From Oscillospiraceae bacterium (GTDB lineage: Bacteria > Bacillota > Clostridia > Oscillospirales > Oscillospiraceae), in assembly GCA_022846075.1 (NCBI GenBank), contig AP025582.1, positions 1-64,000 on the forward strand: a DNA stretch of 64,000 nt, in the 5' to 3' direction. Below, piece after piece: positions 51,247 to 58,969 of the stretch (position 1 is its first letter; the number at the start of each line of letters is the position of its first letter). Position numbers and translations under genes: made by a program. Under the pieces are notes generated by a model that worked only from the letters and a program-made list of their open reading frames with translations, did no database searches and was not told where the DNA came from.

Positions 51247-51455
51247 AGCGTTGGTCCTTTTTTCAGATGTCCCGCACGCAACAAAACAAGGGCGTATCTT
51301 GCCGATACGTCCGCGGCGGGAAAGCGGAAAAAATGTATAGCGGCGCCGAAGGGCGCCGGGCCTTCCCCCCTTCCGCTGGAGGGCGGCACAAACACGGTGG
51401 AGACCGTGAGACTATCAGATGAAGTTAGTATACCATTTTCAGGCGGAAATTACAA
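51247..51455 (-). promoter_or_regulatory. Promoter and long structured leader of the DEAD-box helicase gene
   Basis: Minus strand: -35 TTGTAA (51455-51450), 17-nt spacer, -10 TATACT (51432-51427). The leader of about 170 nt contains a GGCGCC-CTTC-GGCGCC hairpin (51342-51357) and GACGTATCGGCAAGATACG further down (about 51291-51309). Long structured leaders are usual for cold-shock helicase genes. The gap 51456-51532 has nothing further that I recognise. Confidence 0.55.
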
Positions 51456-51532
51456 TGGAAGGAACAAAACATCTCCACCGCAATCTATGTGACCGAAGGA
51501 GCCTCCGTCCGCCCTGATTTTTACCGGCGGGG

Positions 51533-52033
51533 TCAGAGCTGCCGCAGGGCGGACAGGGCCAGCGCCACGGTGTCCTCCAGCCGGGGCTGGTCGGCGTCGA
51601 TGACCAGGTCGGCGTACTTTTCGTAGTAGGGCGCCCGGTAGTCGTAGAGATCCTGAAGGGTCTGGCCGGGGGCCAGGGTGACCCCCCGGGAGGCCAGGTC
51701 GCCCAGCCGCCGCTCCAGGGCGGCGCAGGGCAGCTTCAGATAGAGCACCGGTCCCAGCTCCTTGAGGCGGCGGGCCCCCAGGTCCCGGAGGACGGCGGAG
51801 CCGCCGGGGGCGATGACGGTGCGCTGGCAGTCCAGGGCGGCGATGACCTCAGCCTCGGTGTCCAGAAACCGCTCGGTGCCCAGCCGGTCCAGCACGGACT
51901 GGAGGAGGGCCCCCTCCTGCCGCTGGATGAGGAGGTCGGTATCCACGAAGGAAAAGCCCAGCTCTTTGGCCAGCAGGACCCCCACCGTGGATTTGCCCGA
52001 GCCGGGCATCCCGATAAGACTGACGTTTCGCAT
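51533..52033 (-). CDS. aroK: Shikimate kinase
   Basis: Phosphorylates shikimate to shikimate 3-phosphate in the aromatic amino acid pathway. The 166-residue protein has Walker A GMPGSGKSTVG near 8-18, DTDLLIQRQ near 31-39 (shikimate-binding Asp), and the APGGSAVLRDLGARRLK block (GGS where most have GGG). The lid is around RGVTLAPGQT. ATG 52033 has AAAGGGGG upstream; the frame opens at 52051. It stands alone, not in an aro operon. Confidence 0.88.
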   Translation of the reverse strand: MRNVSLIGMPGSGKSTVGVLLAKELGFSFVDTDLLIQRQEGALLQSVLDRLGTERFLDTEAEVIAALDCQRTVIAPGGSAVLRDLGARRLKELGPVLYLKLPCAALERRLGDLASRGVTLAPGQTLQDLYDYRAPYYEKYADLVIDADQPRLEDTVALALSALRQL

Positions 52034-52062
52034 GTCAAAACCCCCTTTCAAAAATCTTTCCC

Positions 52063-52104
52063 ATTATAGCAAAAAGCAGCGGGGAGGGCAAGCCCTCCCC
52101 GCTG
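52063..52104 (-). promoter_or_regulatory. Overlapping HAD-gene terminator and aroK promoter
   Basis: On the minus strand the stem GCGGGGAGGG/CCCTCCCCGC with a CTTG-centred loop (52104-52079) plus TTTTTGC ends the thiT-HAD transcript. The loop also supplies -35 TTGCCC (52091-52086), which is 17 nt from -10 TATAAT (52068-52063) for aroK. The terminator and the next promoter thus share DNA. Confidence 0.65.
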
Positions 52105-52130
52105 TGGTGGGTGGTGGAACGGAACGTCCG

Positions 52131-52937
52131 TCAATACCTGTCGTCCAAAATCTCAATGAGCCGCGCCACGGCCCCCTCCTCGCAGGGGGGCAGAAGGGCG
52201 GCGCCCCAGTCCTTGACCTCCTGGGCGCAGTTGGCGGGGGCAAAGGGGATGGCGGACACCGCCAGCATGGGGATGTCGTTTTGGTTGTCCCCCACGCAGT
52301 AGATGTGCTCCCGCCGGATGCCCAGCCGCCGGGCCAGCTCCAGCACCATGCCCCCCTTGGTGCTCCCCTTGGCGGTGAGCTCCAGCATGTGGGGGTTGGA
52401 GAAGATGGCCTCGTACCGGTCGGGCCAGTGGGCCAGGATGTCCGCCTGGGCCTTTCGGAGGATGGGGTGCTCCTGGTGGAGGATGGCCTTGCCCCAGGGC
52501 TGGGGCATGGCGGCGATGGGCCGCTCGTCGGCCCCGGTGCCCGCCTTGTTCAGGTGGAACCAGGTCCAGCGGTTGGGGTTCCAGATGTAGATGTCCTCCC
52601 CGTGGTAGGCCTCCAGGCTCACCTGGGGGACCCGGGCGGCTACTTCTTCCAGGTCGGGGCCAATGGTGACGGGGAGGGTGGTCTCCAGCACCATGCGGTC
52701 GGTAGCGAAATCGTAGAGCTGGGCGCCGTTGGAGAGGACCACGGGGGCGTTCACCGGGGCCAGGGCCAGGAAGGGGAAAAAAGTGCGGTGGGCCCGGCCG
52801 GTGGAGACGGTGAAGGTCCCGCCCTGGGACTTGAAGTAGTCCACCGCCTCCAGGTTGGCGGGGTGGACCCGGTTGTCGGCGCCGTAGTAGGTGTCATCAA
52901 AGTCGGTGGCCAGGAGCACACCGTCGAATTTGCCCAA
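52131..52937 (-). CDS. HAD-IIB (Cof-like) phosphatase
   Basis: A 268-residue HAD-superfamily phosphatase: motif I LATDFDDTYYG near 9-19 (nucleophile Asp and Asp+2), motif II VSTGRAH near 44-50, and motif III/IV GSTKGGMVLELARRLG ... VGDNQNDIPML near 213-223. The C2 cap between them is of the IIB type, which acts on phosphosugars, nucleotides or cofactors. It lies 13 nt after thiT under the TPP riboswitch, so thiamine phosphates are reasonable substrates to test; this is inference. Confidence 0.88.
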   Translation of the reverse strand: MGKFDGVLLATDFDDTYYGADNRVHPANLEAVDYFKSQGGTFTVSTGRAHRTFFPFLALAPVNAPVVLSNGAQLYDFATDRMVLETTLPVTIGPDLEEVAARVPQVSLEAYHGEDIYIWNPNRWTWFHLNKAGTGADERPIAAMPQPWGKAILHQEHPILRKAQADILAHWPDRYEAIFSNPHMLELTAKGSTKGGMVLELARRLGIRREHIYCVGDNQNDIPMLAVSAIPFAPANCAQEVKDWGAALLPPCEEGAVARLIEILDDRY

Positions 52938-52950
52938 AGGGGTCCCTCCT

Positions 52951-53532
52951 TTACCGGAGGTCGCCCCCCGTGAGATATTTGTTCAAAGGCTTGTAGAGAA
53001 TGGCGAAGACCACCAGGGAGATGGCCAGGTCGATGGCCACGTAGCTGCCGTTATAGGCGGCGGAGTAAAGGTAAGGGTTGTCGAAGACGGTGCCCAGCAC
53101 CTCGGTGGGGACCAGGATGCGGTAGATGGTGATGCCGCTGATGAAGTGGACCACGAACCGGCCCAGGGCGCCCAGGACACTGCCCCAGAAGATGCCGTAC
53201 TTGTGTCCCCGGCCGAAGCCGGCGAAGCCGATGGCGGCGAAGGCCACCACGTAGTCCAGCAGGATGGACTGCCAGCCCCAGCTCACCGCCCCCTGGACAA
53301 AGACCTGGAGGATGCCGAAGGCGGTGCAGGTGATGAAGCCTCTGGCCACGCCCCAGCGGACGCAGAACAGGAGCAGGGGGAGCATCTCCAGGGAGATGGA
53401 GCCCCCCTGGGGCAGCTCGAAGAGCTTGATGAGGCCCAGGATGAGGGAGAGGGCGATCATGATGGCCCCCTCGCAGAGCATGCGGGTGGTCTGGTTGGAG
53501 CGGGCATTGGTGTGTGTCGCGGTGTTTTCCAT
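52951..53532 (-). CDS. thiT: Thiamine transporter ThiT (ECF S-component)
   Basis: The thiamine-binding S component of an energy-coupling-factor transporter; it needs the EcfAA'T module, which is not in the window. The 193-residue protein has six membrane segments, the AxxxA-type helix 1 (MLCEGAIMIALSLILGLIKL) and family blocks GGSISLEMLPLLLFCVRWG near 62-80 and LVPTEVLG near 145. The start at 53532 has AGAGGAGAAAG upstream; the frame opens at 53619 inside the riboswitch tail. Confidence 0.92.
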   Translation of the reverse strand: MENTATHTNARSNQTTRMLCEGAIMIALSLILGLIKLFELPQGGSISLEMLPLLLFCVRWGVARGFITCTAFGILQVFVQGAVSWGWQSILLDYVVAFAAIGFAGFGRGHKYGIFWGSVLGALGRFVVHFISGITIYRILVPTEVLGTVFDNPYLYSAAYNGSYVAIDLAISLVVFAILYKPLNKYLTGGDLR

Positions 53533-53619
53533 CGTTTCTTTCTCCTCTTGAAAAAAGTACCGCAAGCGCAAACCGGGGAAGGCGCATTGCGGTACGAAAA
53601 AGAGACGATGTGTCACCAA

Positions 53620-53716
53620 ATCGCTTCCTACGCCGGCATTACCCGGATCAGGTTCAAGGGACCGGGGGTGGCGTTACACCCCTGCATCTCAGCCGGACTT
53701 GCGTCCAGCGCCCCTG
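53620..53716 (-). promoter_or_regulatory. TPP (thiamin pyrophosphate) riboswitch
   Basis: On the minus strand: GGGGCGCTGGACGCAAGTCC, then GGCTGAGATGCAGGGGTG (CUGAGA core), CCCTTGAACCTGATCCGGGT and AATGCCGGCGTAGGAAGCG, matching the conserved TPP-aptamer order (pyrimidine and pyrophosphate arms). It precedes thiT by about 90 nt. Regulation is probably OFF with thiamine; no strong terminator is evident between aptamer and start, so translational control is possible. Confidence 0.93.
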
Positions 53717-53745
53717 TATTCAGTTTGTTCCTGCGGTCTGGGGGT

Positions 53746-53774
53746 ATTTTATAACGGGGGTAGAAATTTGTCAA
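53746..53774 (-). promoter_or_regulatory. Promoter of the thiT operon
   Basis: Minus strand: -35 TTGACA (53774-53769), 17-nt spacer, -10 TAAAAT (53751-53746). It starts about 20 nt before the aptamer. Confidence 0.8.
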
Positions 53775-53781
53775 GGGCGGC

Positions 53782-54012
53782 TCACCGGTCTTTTCGGAAA
53801 AGCTCCATCACCAGAATGACCAGTCCCGATACCGCCAGGAGGAGGGCCAGCACGAAAAGGGGCATCACGCCCAGCTCCATAATCGTGGAGAGCAGACGGC
53901 CGGGCGGGGTGGACCAGCCGGAGACCAGGTTGTTCTCCGCGGTAAGGAGGACCGCAAGGCCCCAAACGGTGCCGATGAGGGACAAAAACCCGCCGATGAG
54001 GACTCGTTTCAT
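53782..54012 (-). CDS. Small two-segment membrane protein
   Basis: A 76-residue protein with two membrane segments (about 4-24 and 43-68) and a basic C-terminus (ELFRKDR). No family recognised. ATG 54012 gives MKRVLIGGFLSLIG with AAGAAGG upstream; the frame opens at 54060. It sits between the thiT promoter and the ATL gene on the same strand. Confidence 0.65.
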   Translation of the reverse strand: MKRVLIGGFLSLIGTVWGLAVLLTAENNLVSGWSTPPGRLLSTIMELGVMPLFVLALLLAVSGLVILVMELFRKDR

Positions 54013-54056
54013 AGACTGCGCCTTCTTTCTGTTGTGGTGTGTCAAGCCTGGAACGG

Positions 54057-54341
54057 TCAAGGCCCCAGCCAGGAAAACCGGGCCAGGTCCACCCGCCCGT
54101 CGGGGAGAAACCCTACGCCCTCCCCCTCCAGCAAGACCCGCTGTATGGGGGAGTGGACCTCCCCCAGCCGGTTCACCACCCGCTGCCAGGGCACGTCCTC
54201 CGGCGCGGCGTGCATGGCGTAGCCCGCCACCCTGGCCCAGTTGGGATTTCCCACCAGCCGGGCCAGTTGGCCGTAAGTGACCACCCTCCCATAGGGCACC
54301 TGGCGGACCAGGGCCCAGATGGTCTCAAAGGCCCCGCTCAC
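54057..54341 (-). CDS. atl: Alkyltransferase-like protein (MGMT-family, no active Cys)
   Basis: A 94-residue protein equal to the DNA-binding half of O6-alkylguanine-DNA alkyltransferases (VPYGRVVTYGQLARLVGNPN near 15-34). The PCHRV active site is PWQRV (near 50-54), with Trp in place of the acceptor Cys. ATL proteins with this change bind alkylguanine and flag it for nucleotide excision repair instead of repairing it directly. It overlaps rluD by 4 nt (ATGA), so the two are coupled. Confidence 0.9.
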   Translation of the reverse strand: MSGAFETIWALVRQVPYGRVVTYGQLARLVGNPNWARVAGYAMHAAPEDVPWQRVVNRLGEVHSPIQRVLLEGEGVGFLPDGRVDLARFSWLGP

Positions 54342-55252
54342 AACCGCCGCTCCAGCTTGTCCAGCACGGCCCGGAACCAGTCGGGCAGGTCACACTCCAC
54401 CGTTACCCGCTCCCCCGTCCGGGGGTGGACAAAGGAGAGCTTTTTGGCGTGGAGGCACTGCCCCGCCAGCCCGGGCACCGGCTTTTTGGCCCCGTACACC
54501 GTGTCCCCCAGCAGGGGGTGGCCCAGGGAGGCCAGGTGGACCCGGATCTGGTGGGTGCGCCCCGTTTCCAGACGGCACTTTACGTAGGTGTGGCCGGGGT
54601 AGCGGCCCAGCACCTCCCAGTGGGTGACGGCCTCCCGGCCGTTTTTGGGGTCGATGGCCATCTTTTTTCGGTCCACCCCGTGGCGGCCGATGGGGGCGTC
54701 CACCGTCCCGGCGTCCTCCTTCAGCGCCCCCACCGCCACGGCATGGTACTCCCGGTAGAGGGAGTGGTCCTGGAGCTGGGCGGCCAGGGAGAGATGGGCG
54801 GCGTCGTTCTTGGCGGCGATGATGAGCCCCGAGGTGTCCCGGTCGATGCGGTGGACGATGCCGGGGCGGAGCTGGCCGTTGATTCCGGAGAGGCTATTTC
54901 CACAGTGATATAACAGCGCGTTGACCAAAGTGCCGTCGGGGTGCCCCGGCGCGGGGTGGACCACCAGCCCCACGGGCTTGTTGACCACAATCACGTCGGC
55001 GTCCTCGTAGGCCACCTCCAGGGGGATGTCCTGGGGCAGGACGTCCACCGGGGCCGGGTCGGGGATGCAGACGGTGTAAATTTCCCCCGGGGAGGTCTTG
55101 CGGTTCTTCTTCACCGCCTGCCCGGCGCAGATGACCGACCCCTCCTCCAAAAGCCGCTGGGCGGCCGAGCGGGTGAGCTGGGGGAGGCTCCGGGTAAGAA
55201 ACTGGTCCACCCGCTCCCCCTCCCGGTCGGCGGTGAGGTCAAGAGGCGTCAT
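54338..55252 (-). CDS. rluD: RluD-family 23S rRNA pseudouridine synthase
   Basis: Converts uridine to pseudouridine in 23S rRNA. The 304-residue protein has an N-terminal S4 domain (VDQFLTRSLPQLTRSAAQRL near 15-34), the catalytic Asp in VHRIDRDTSGL near 132-142, and the RLETGRTHQIRVHLA motif near 228-242. In Firmicutes several RluD-like enzymes exist, so the exact uridine is uncertain. It overlaps lspA by 14 nt, giving an lspA-rluD-atl operon. Confidence 0.92.
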   Translation of the reverse strand: MTPLDLTADREGERVDQFLTRSLPQLTRSAAQRLLEEGSVICAGQAVKKNRKTSPGEIYTVCIPDPAPVDVLPQDIPLEVAYEDADVIVVNKPVGLVVHPAPGHPDGTLVNALLYHCGNSLSGINGQLRPGIVHRIDRDTSGLIIAAKNDAAHLSLAAQLQDHSLYREYHAVAVGALKEDAGTVDAPIGRHGVDRKKMAIDPKNGREAVTHWEVLGRYPGHTYVKCRLETGRTHQIRVHLASLGHPLLGDTVYGAKKPVPGLAGQCLHAKKLSFVHPRTGERVTVECDLPDWFRAVLDKLERRL

Positions 55253-55709
55253 GGAGCTTCTCCTTGTCCTTGTCCCAGAAAAAGAGGACGTAGACCACCA
55301 TCAGGATGCCCCCCACCACCACGCAGATATCGGCCACGTTGAAAATGGCGAAATTCATGAAGGTGGTCTGGAACATGTCGGTGACAAAGCGCAGGAACAC
55401 CCGGTCGATGAGATTGCCTACCGCCCCGGCCAGGATGAGGGAGAGGGTGAGCCGGCCCAGCCTGCCGGGGAAGAAATCCCGCGCCAGCAGCACCGCCACC
55501 GCCACGGAGGCGGCCAGGGACACCAGGGCCAGCAGCCACGTCATCCCCGAAAAGCTGGAAAAGGCGGCGCCGGTGTTCTGGTAGTAGGTCAGGTCCATCA
55601 GACCGGGAATAAAGGGGATGGCGGTCCCCAGGGGGATGTTCCCCCGGACCCAGAGCTTCACCAACTGGTCAATAACGACCAGGACAGCGGCCAGAAAATA
55701 ATACAGCAT
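55239..55709 (-). CDS. lspA: Signal peptidase II (lipoprotein signal peptidase)
   Basis: Cleaves prolipoproteins after lipidation of the lipobox Cys. The 156-residue protein has four membrane segments and the catalytic aspartates in GNLIDRVFL near 97-105 and FNVADICVV near 124-132, plus the NTGAAF block near 45-50. The lspA-rluD order is common in Firmicutes. One substrate in this window is the lipoprotein at 7593. The ATG at 55709 has a poor ribosome site (AAAGGATTTG). Confidence 0.93.
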   Translation of the reverse strand: MLYYFLAAVLVVIDQLVKLWVRGNIPLGTAIPFIPGLMDLTYYQNTGAAFSSFSGMTWLLALVSLAASVAVAVLLARDFFPGRLGRLTLSLILAGAVGNLIDRVFLRFVTDMFQTTFMNFAIFNVADICVVVGGILMVVYVLFFWDKDKEKLHDAS

Positions 55710-55746
55710 GGAATCAAATCCTTTGTTTGAAAAGGTGGGGGGTGCG

Positions 55747-55850
55747 GGCGGATGCTATCCGCCCCTACAAGGGCACGTGGTTTGCGGGGCTGGGCACGTG
55801 GGTTATGGGCTGGGCACGTGATTTATGGAGCGGGGGTAGGGGCGGCTATC
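55747..55850. repeat. Inverted R2 (REP-like) pair enclosing three CACGTG tandem repeats
   Basis: GGGCGGATGCTATCCGCCC plus CTAC (55747-55768) and GTAGGGGCGGCTATCAGCCG plus CCC (55826-55850) are inverted R2 units. Between them GGGCTGGGCACGTG-like units of 20-21 bp repeat three times (CACGTG at 55774-55779, 55795-55800 and 55815-55820). It fills the 155-nt gap between the ABC exporter stop and lspA. Confidence 0.7.
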
Positions 55851-55864
55851 AGCCGCCCGCCGCC

Positions 55865-57613
55865 TCATGACAACGCCTGGGCCTTGCACAGCTCGGCGAA
55901 GGCCCCGTCCTGTTTGACCAGCTCCTCCCAGGTCCCCAGCTCGGCCACCCGGTTGTCGTCAATGACGGCGATGCGGCTGGCGGAGCGGATGGTGGACAGC
56001 CGGTGGGCGATGATGAGGGTGGTGCGGCCCTTGGCCAGCTCGTCGAAGGCACCCTGGATGCGGTGCTCGGTGACGGTGTCCAGGGCGGAGGTGGCCTCGT
56101 CCAGGATGAGCACCGGGGGGTCCTTCAAAAAGACCCGGGCGATGGACACCCGCTGCTTCTGCCCGCCGGAGAGCATGACCCCCCGCTCCCCCACGTAGGT
56201 CTGGAAGCCGTCGGGCATGGCCATCACGTCGTCGTAAAGCTCCGCCTTTTTGGCGGCGGCGTAGACCTCCTCCGGGCTGGCGCCGGGCTTGCCGTAGGCG
56301 ATGTTGTCAAAGATGGTGCCGGCGAAGAGGAACACGTCCTGCTGGACGATGCCGATGTTTTTTCGGAGGGACGCCAGGGTCAGCCCCCGCACGTCCTGGC
56401 CGTCCAAGCGTATGTCCCCCCCGGACACGTCGTAGAACCGGGGGATGAGCTGGCACAGGGTGGACTTGCCGCCGCCGGAGGGGCCCACCACCGCCAGGGT
56501 CTCCCCGGGGGCCACGTGGAGATCGATGTCCTCCAGCACGTTGGCCTTGCCGGGGCCGTAGGAGAAGGTGACGTGGTCCACGTCGATGCGGCCCTTGACC
56601 TGGCCGGCTTCCACTGCGTCGGGGGCGTCGGCGATCTCCGGCTCGGTGCGCATCAGCTCCACAAAGCGGGTGAAGCCCGCCATGCCCTGCATGAACTGCT
56701 CCACGAAGGCGGAGAGCTTGCGGATGGGGGTGATGAAGGTAGTGACGTAGAGGGAGAAGGTGATGAGGTCGGTGTAATCCATCTGCCCCACCATGATGAA
56801 GTAGCCGCCCACGGCGATGACCAGCACGGACATGAGGCCCACGCACAGTTCCATGCCGGACTGGTAGAGGGCCATGGCCTTGTAGTAGCCCCGCTTGGCG
56901 TGGCGGAACTGGTCGTTGGAGGACTCGAACTTCTGCTTTTCCTCGTCCTCGTTGGCAAAGGCCTGGGCGGTGCGGATGCCGGAGAGGGAGGATTCCACTT
57001 CCCCGTTGATGACGGCCAGCTTGCCCTTCACCGCCACGCTGGCCCGGCTCATCCGGCGGCGCTGGAAGATGGTGAAGGCCACGAAGAGGGGCACCACGGC
57101 GAACACGGCCAGGGCCAGCTGCCAGCGGATGGTGAGCATGACGCAGAAGGCGCCCACGAGGGTCACCGTGGAGATGAACAGGTCCTCGGGGCCGTGGTGG
57201 GCCAGCTCTCCAATTTCAAAGAGGTCGCCGGTGACCCGGCTCATGAGCTGGCCGGTGCGGTTCTTGTCAAAAAAGGAAAAGGAAAGGGTCTGCATATGGG
57301 CGAACAGGTCCCGGCGGATGTCGGCCTCGATGTTCACCCCCATCAGATGGCCCCAGAAGGTGACGATGAAGTACATGCCGCCCTTCAGGAGGTAGGCCAG
57401 GGCCATGATGACCATGACGGTGAAAAAGGTCTGGAACAGCCCTTGGGGCAGGAGGGTCTGCATGGACAGGCGGGAGACGTAGGGGAAAACCAGATCCACC
57501 ACGCAGATCATCAGCGCGCAGAACATATCCAGCAAAAACAGCTTCATGTGGGGCTTATAATAGGACGCGAAAATGGCCAGGTGGCCGTGGTGCTTCATCT
57601 CTTGGGCGGTCAT
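55865..57613 (-). CDS. ABC exporter, fused permease and ATPase (MsbA-like)
   Basis: A 582-residue half-transporter that should work as a homodimer. The N-terminal part has six membrane segments (to about residue 315, with GHLMGVNIEADIRRDLFAHM in the coupling region), the C-terminal part the ATPase: Walker A GPSGGGKST near 371-379, Q loop VQQDVFLF, signature LSGGQKQR near 477-484, Walker B VLILDEATSALD near 496-507 and the His switch IIAHRLS. The substrate (lipid, peptide or drug) is unknown. Promoter in the R3 element upstream, and an R2 hairpin lies in the leader. Confidence 0.92.
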   Translation of the reverse strand: MTAQEMKHHGHLAIFASYYKPHMKLFLLDMFCALMICVVDLVFPYVSRLSMQTLLPQGLFQTFFTVMVIMALAYLLKGGMYFIVTFWGHLMGVNIEADIRRDLFAHMQTLSFSFFDKNRTGQLMSRVTGDLFEIGELAHHGPEDLFISTVTLVGAFCVMLTIRWQLALAVFAVVPLFVAFTIFQRRRMSRASVAVKGKLAVINGEVESSLSGIRTAQAFANEDEEKQKFESSNDQFRHAKRGYYKAMALYQSGMELCVGLMSVLVIAVGGYFIMVGQMDYTDLITFSLYVTTFITPIRKLSAFVEQFMQGMAGFTRFVELMRTEPEIADAPDAVEAGQVKGRIDVDHVTFSYGPGKANVLEDIDLHVAPGETLAVVGPSGGGKSTLCQLIPRFYDVSGGDIRLDGQDVRGLTLASLRKNIGIVQQDVFLFAGTIFDNIAYGKPGASPEEVYAAAKKAELYDDVMAMPDGFQTYVGERGVMLSGGQKQRVSIARVFLKDPPVLILDEATSALDTVTEHRIQGAFDELAKGRTTLIIAHRLSTIRSASRIAVIDDNRVAELGTWEELVKQDGAFAELCKAQALS

Positions 57614-57640
57614 GGGGAGCCTCCGTTCCTTGGGATCGTA

Positions 57641-57669
57641 GTGTAGGGGCGGATGTCCTCATCCGCCCG
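57641..57669. repeat. R2 (REP-like) palindrome in the ABC exporter leader
   Basis: GTAGGGGCGGATGTCCTCAT then CCGCCCGG: stem GGGCGGAT/ATCCGCCC with a short loop, between the exporter promoter (57677-57706) and its start codon. Confidence 0.65.
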
Positions 57670-57676
57670 GTTCCTT

Positions 57677-57760
57677 AGTATATCCCAAAGAATGGAACGG
57701 TGTCAACTTGCGGGGCAAAAGAGAAAGCCCCCGGCGGCGCGTGCGCGCCTCCGGGGGCTG
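57677..57760 (-). repeat. R3 terminator-promoter module, copy 1
   Basis: On the minus strand this about 80-bp repeat is a G+C-rich hairpin (AGCCCCCGGAGGCGCG and complement) with a TTTCTCTTTT tail, then GCAAGTTGACACCGTTCC and a -10. It thus ends one minus-strand gene (57786) and starts the next: -35 TTGACA (57706-57701), 18-nt spacer, -10 TATACT (57682-57677) for the ABC exporter. Near-identical copies lie at 58845-58927 and 59644-59728. Confidence 0.8.
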
Positions 57761-57785
57761 GAGCCTTCGGGGGAAAAGATCCGGC

Positions 57786-57959
57786 TCACCCCTGCCTGTT
57801 GTGCCAAAGGCCCAGGACCACGCCCAGGTACATCAGGGTGAAGAAGAGATTGTAAAAGCCCTTGTAGGCAAAGCTCACGCCCGCCTGAAACCAGAGCCAG
57901 AGCCCCAGCAGAAGGGTGGCGAAAAGGATCAGGAGCACGGTCTTGACGGTCTTGCCCAT
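57786..57959 (-). CDS. Very small membrane protein
   Basis: A 57-residue protein not longer than two membrane segments: MGKTVKTVLLILFATLLLGL near the start, a short loop FQAGVSFAYKG, then NLFFTLMYLGVVLGLWHNRQ. GGGAGG lies 8-9 nt before the ATG. It reads cleanly, with GC3-biased codons, and is followed by an R3 terminator. Function unknown. Confidence 0.7.
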   Translation of the reverse strand: MGKTVKTVLLILFATLLLGLWLWFQAGVSFAYKGFYNLFFTLMYLGVVLGLWHNRQG

Positions 57960-58048
57960 GGCGGAACCTCCCTGGGTGGTAATGTGGATTTTATTCTATC
58001 CCAGGCGGGGCCGCCTGTCAACCGCGGCGTTCAGGGGCGGGGTCTTGG

Positions 58049-58255
58049 TTACCGCTTAATCCTTTTAATTGTAAATTCAGCCAGACCGACACTGATGACA
58101 AACGCGATAACATAACACACTAAGGCCAAGATAGACGTAAAAAGGCTTAGTGTATTTCTGAATATGAGATCAATAATTTTCGTGAAGCAGATAAAATAAA
58201 CGGCAGTAAAAAACACAAACAGCAAAATAGCACCGCCTTGAACTACATACTTGTC
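58049..58255 (-). pseudogene. Remnant of an AT-rich membrane protein gene
   Basis: An open frame on the minus strand ending at TAA (58051-58049) encodes about 65 residues with two membrane segments (GGAILLFVFFTAVYFICF, then LFTSILALVCYVIAFVIS) and a basic tail IKRIKR, but it is closed upstream by an in-frame stop with no ATG, GTG or TTG and no ribosome site. It looks like the 3' end of a gene whose start was lost. Confidence 0.4.
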
Positions 58256-58366
58256 AATATTGTCAGTGGAACCGTCCCCATTCCTTCAAAATGGAGACTG
58301 AAACGCAATGGAGGGAAAAAGCCGACAGGATGTTTTTGGGGCTCGGGTCATATTGCGAATACACTG

Positions 58367-58705
58367 TTACTTCTTGTTTTCCTGTTCCCGGCGGTGAATG
58401 AATTCCGCAAGGACGCCCCACATCACAAGAAATACACAAGTGATTACGGCGCTCAGGAGAATATGTATGACAATAAACGGCTCAGGTACGAGCGGTTTGA
58501 AATAATGGTTCAACGCTCGCTGGGGCGCCAAGAAGATCCAGCCAATCACTACTGTCATAATCGGGGTATTCCACTGGCGAAAGAACCGATCCAGCCTGCC
58601 GTCGGACCACTTCACCGCCAGCTTTTTTGCCAGCCTTTTTCCAACCAGGAAATGAAACAACGCCCCAATGCCGGTGCCGATCAAAGTCAGTATCAGCGAA
58701 TCCAT
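58367..58705 (-). CDS. Small membrane protein, AT-rich
   Basis: A 112-residue protein with three membrane segments (about 3-22, 47-62 and 77-103), the middle charged stretch KRLAKKLAVKWSDGRLDRFF, and a polar tail HRREQENKK. TGGAGGAAA lies upstream of the ATG. Codon use is more AT-rich than that of the flanking exporter. The R3 module at 58845-58927 supplies its promoter. No family recognised. Confidence 0.7.
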   Translation of the reverse strand: MDSLILTLIGTGIGALFHFLVGKRLAKKLAVKWSDGRLDRFFRQWNTPIMTVVIGWIFLAPQRALNHYFKPLVPEPFIVIHILLSAVITCVFLVMWGVLAEFIHRREQENKK

Positions 58706-58844
58706 GGTATTTCCTCCAGTGAATTCTTTTACTGCTTTAGAAAATAGTTATCTTCAAGACGCATTCACGGTCGTGTCGGCGTCAAGAACGAAGATAAAAG
58801 AACTGTCCCCTGTCTTTGTTTGGCTTATCAAAAGGCTTATAAAA

Positions 58845-58927
58845 AGTATAGCCCAAAGAATGGCACGGTGTCAACTTGCGGGATGGAAGAGGAAATCCCC
58901 GACGGCGCGTGTGCGCCGCCGGGGATG
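58845..58927 (-). repeat. R3 terminator-promoter module, copy 2
   Basis: Same organisation as copy 1: hairpin ATCCCCGGCGGCGCACACGC and complement after the gene at 58970, then -35 TTGACA (58874-58869), 18-nt spacer, -10 TATACT (58850-58845) for the gene at 58367. Confidence 0.8.
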
Positions 58928-58969
58928 GGGGTGCGTAGAGGGGCGGGACAAAAAACCGTCCCTTTGCCT

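Noticed and set aside
58238-58747. 169-codon plus-strand frame over the gene at 58367
   Set aside because: No ribosome site and no hydrophobic pattern; the minus-strand ORF has a good ribosome site, promoter and coherent membrane segments.
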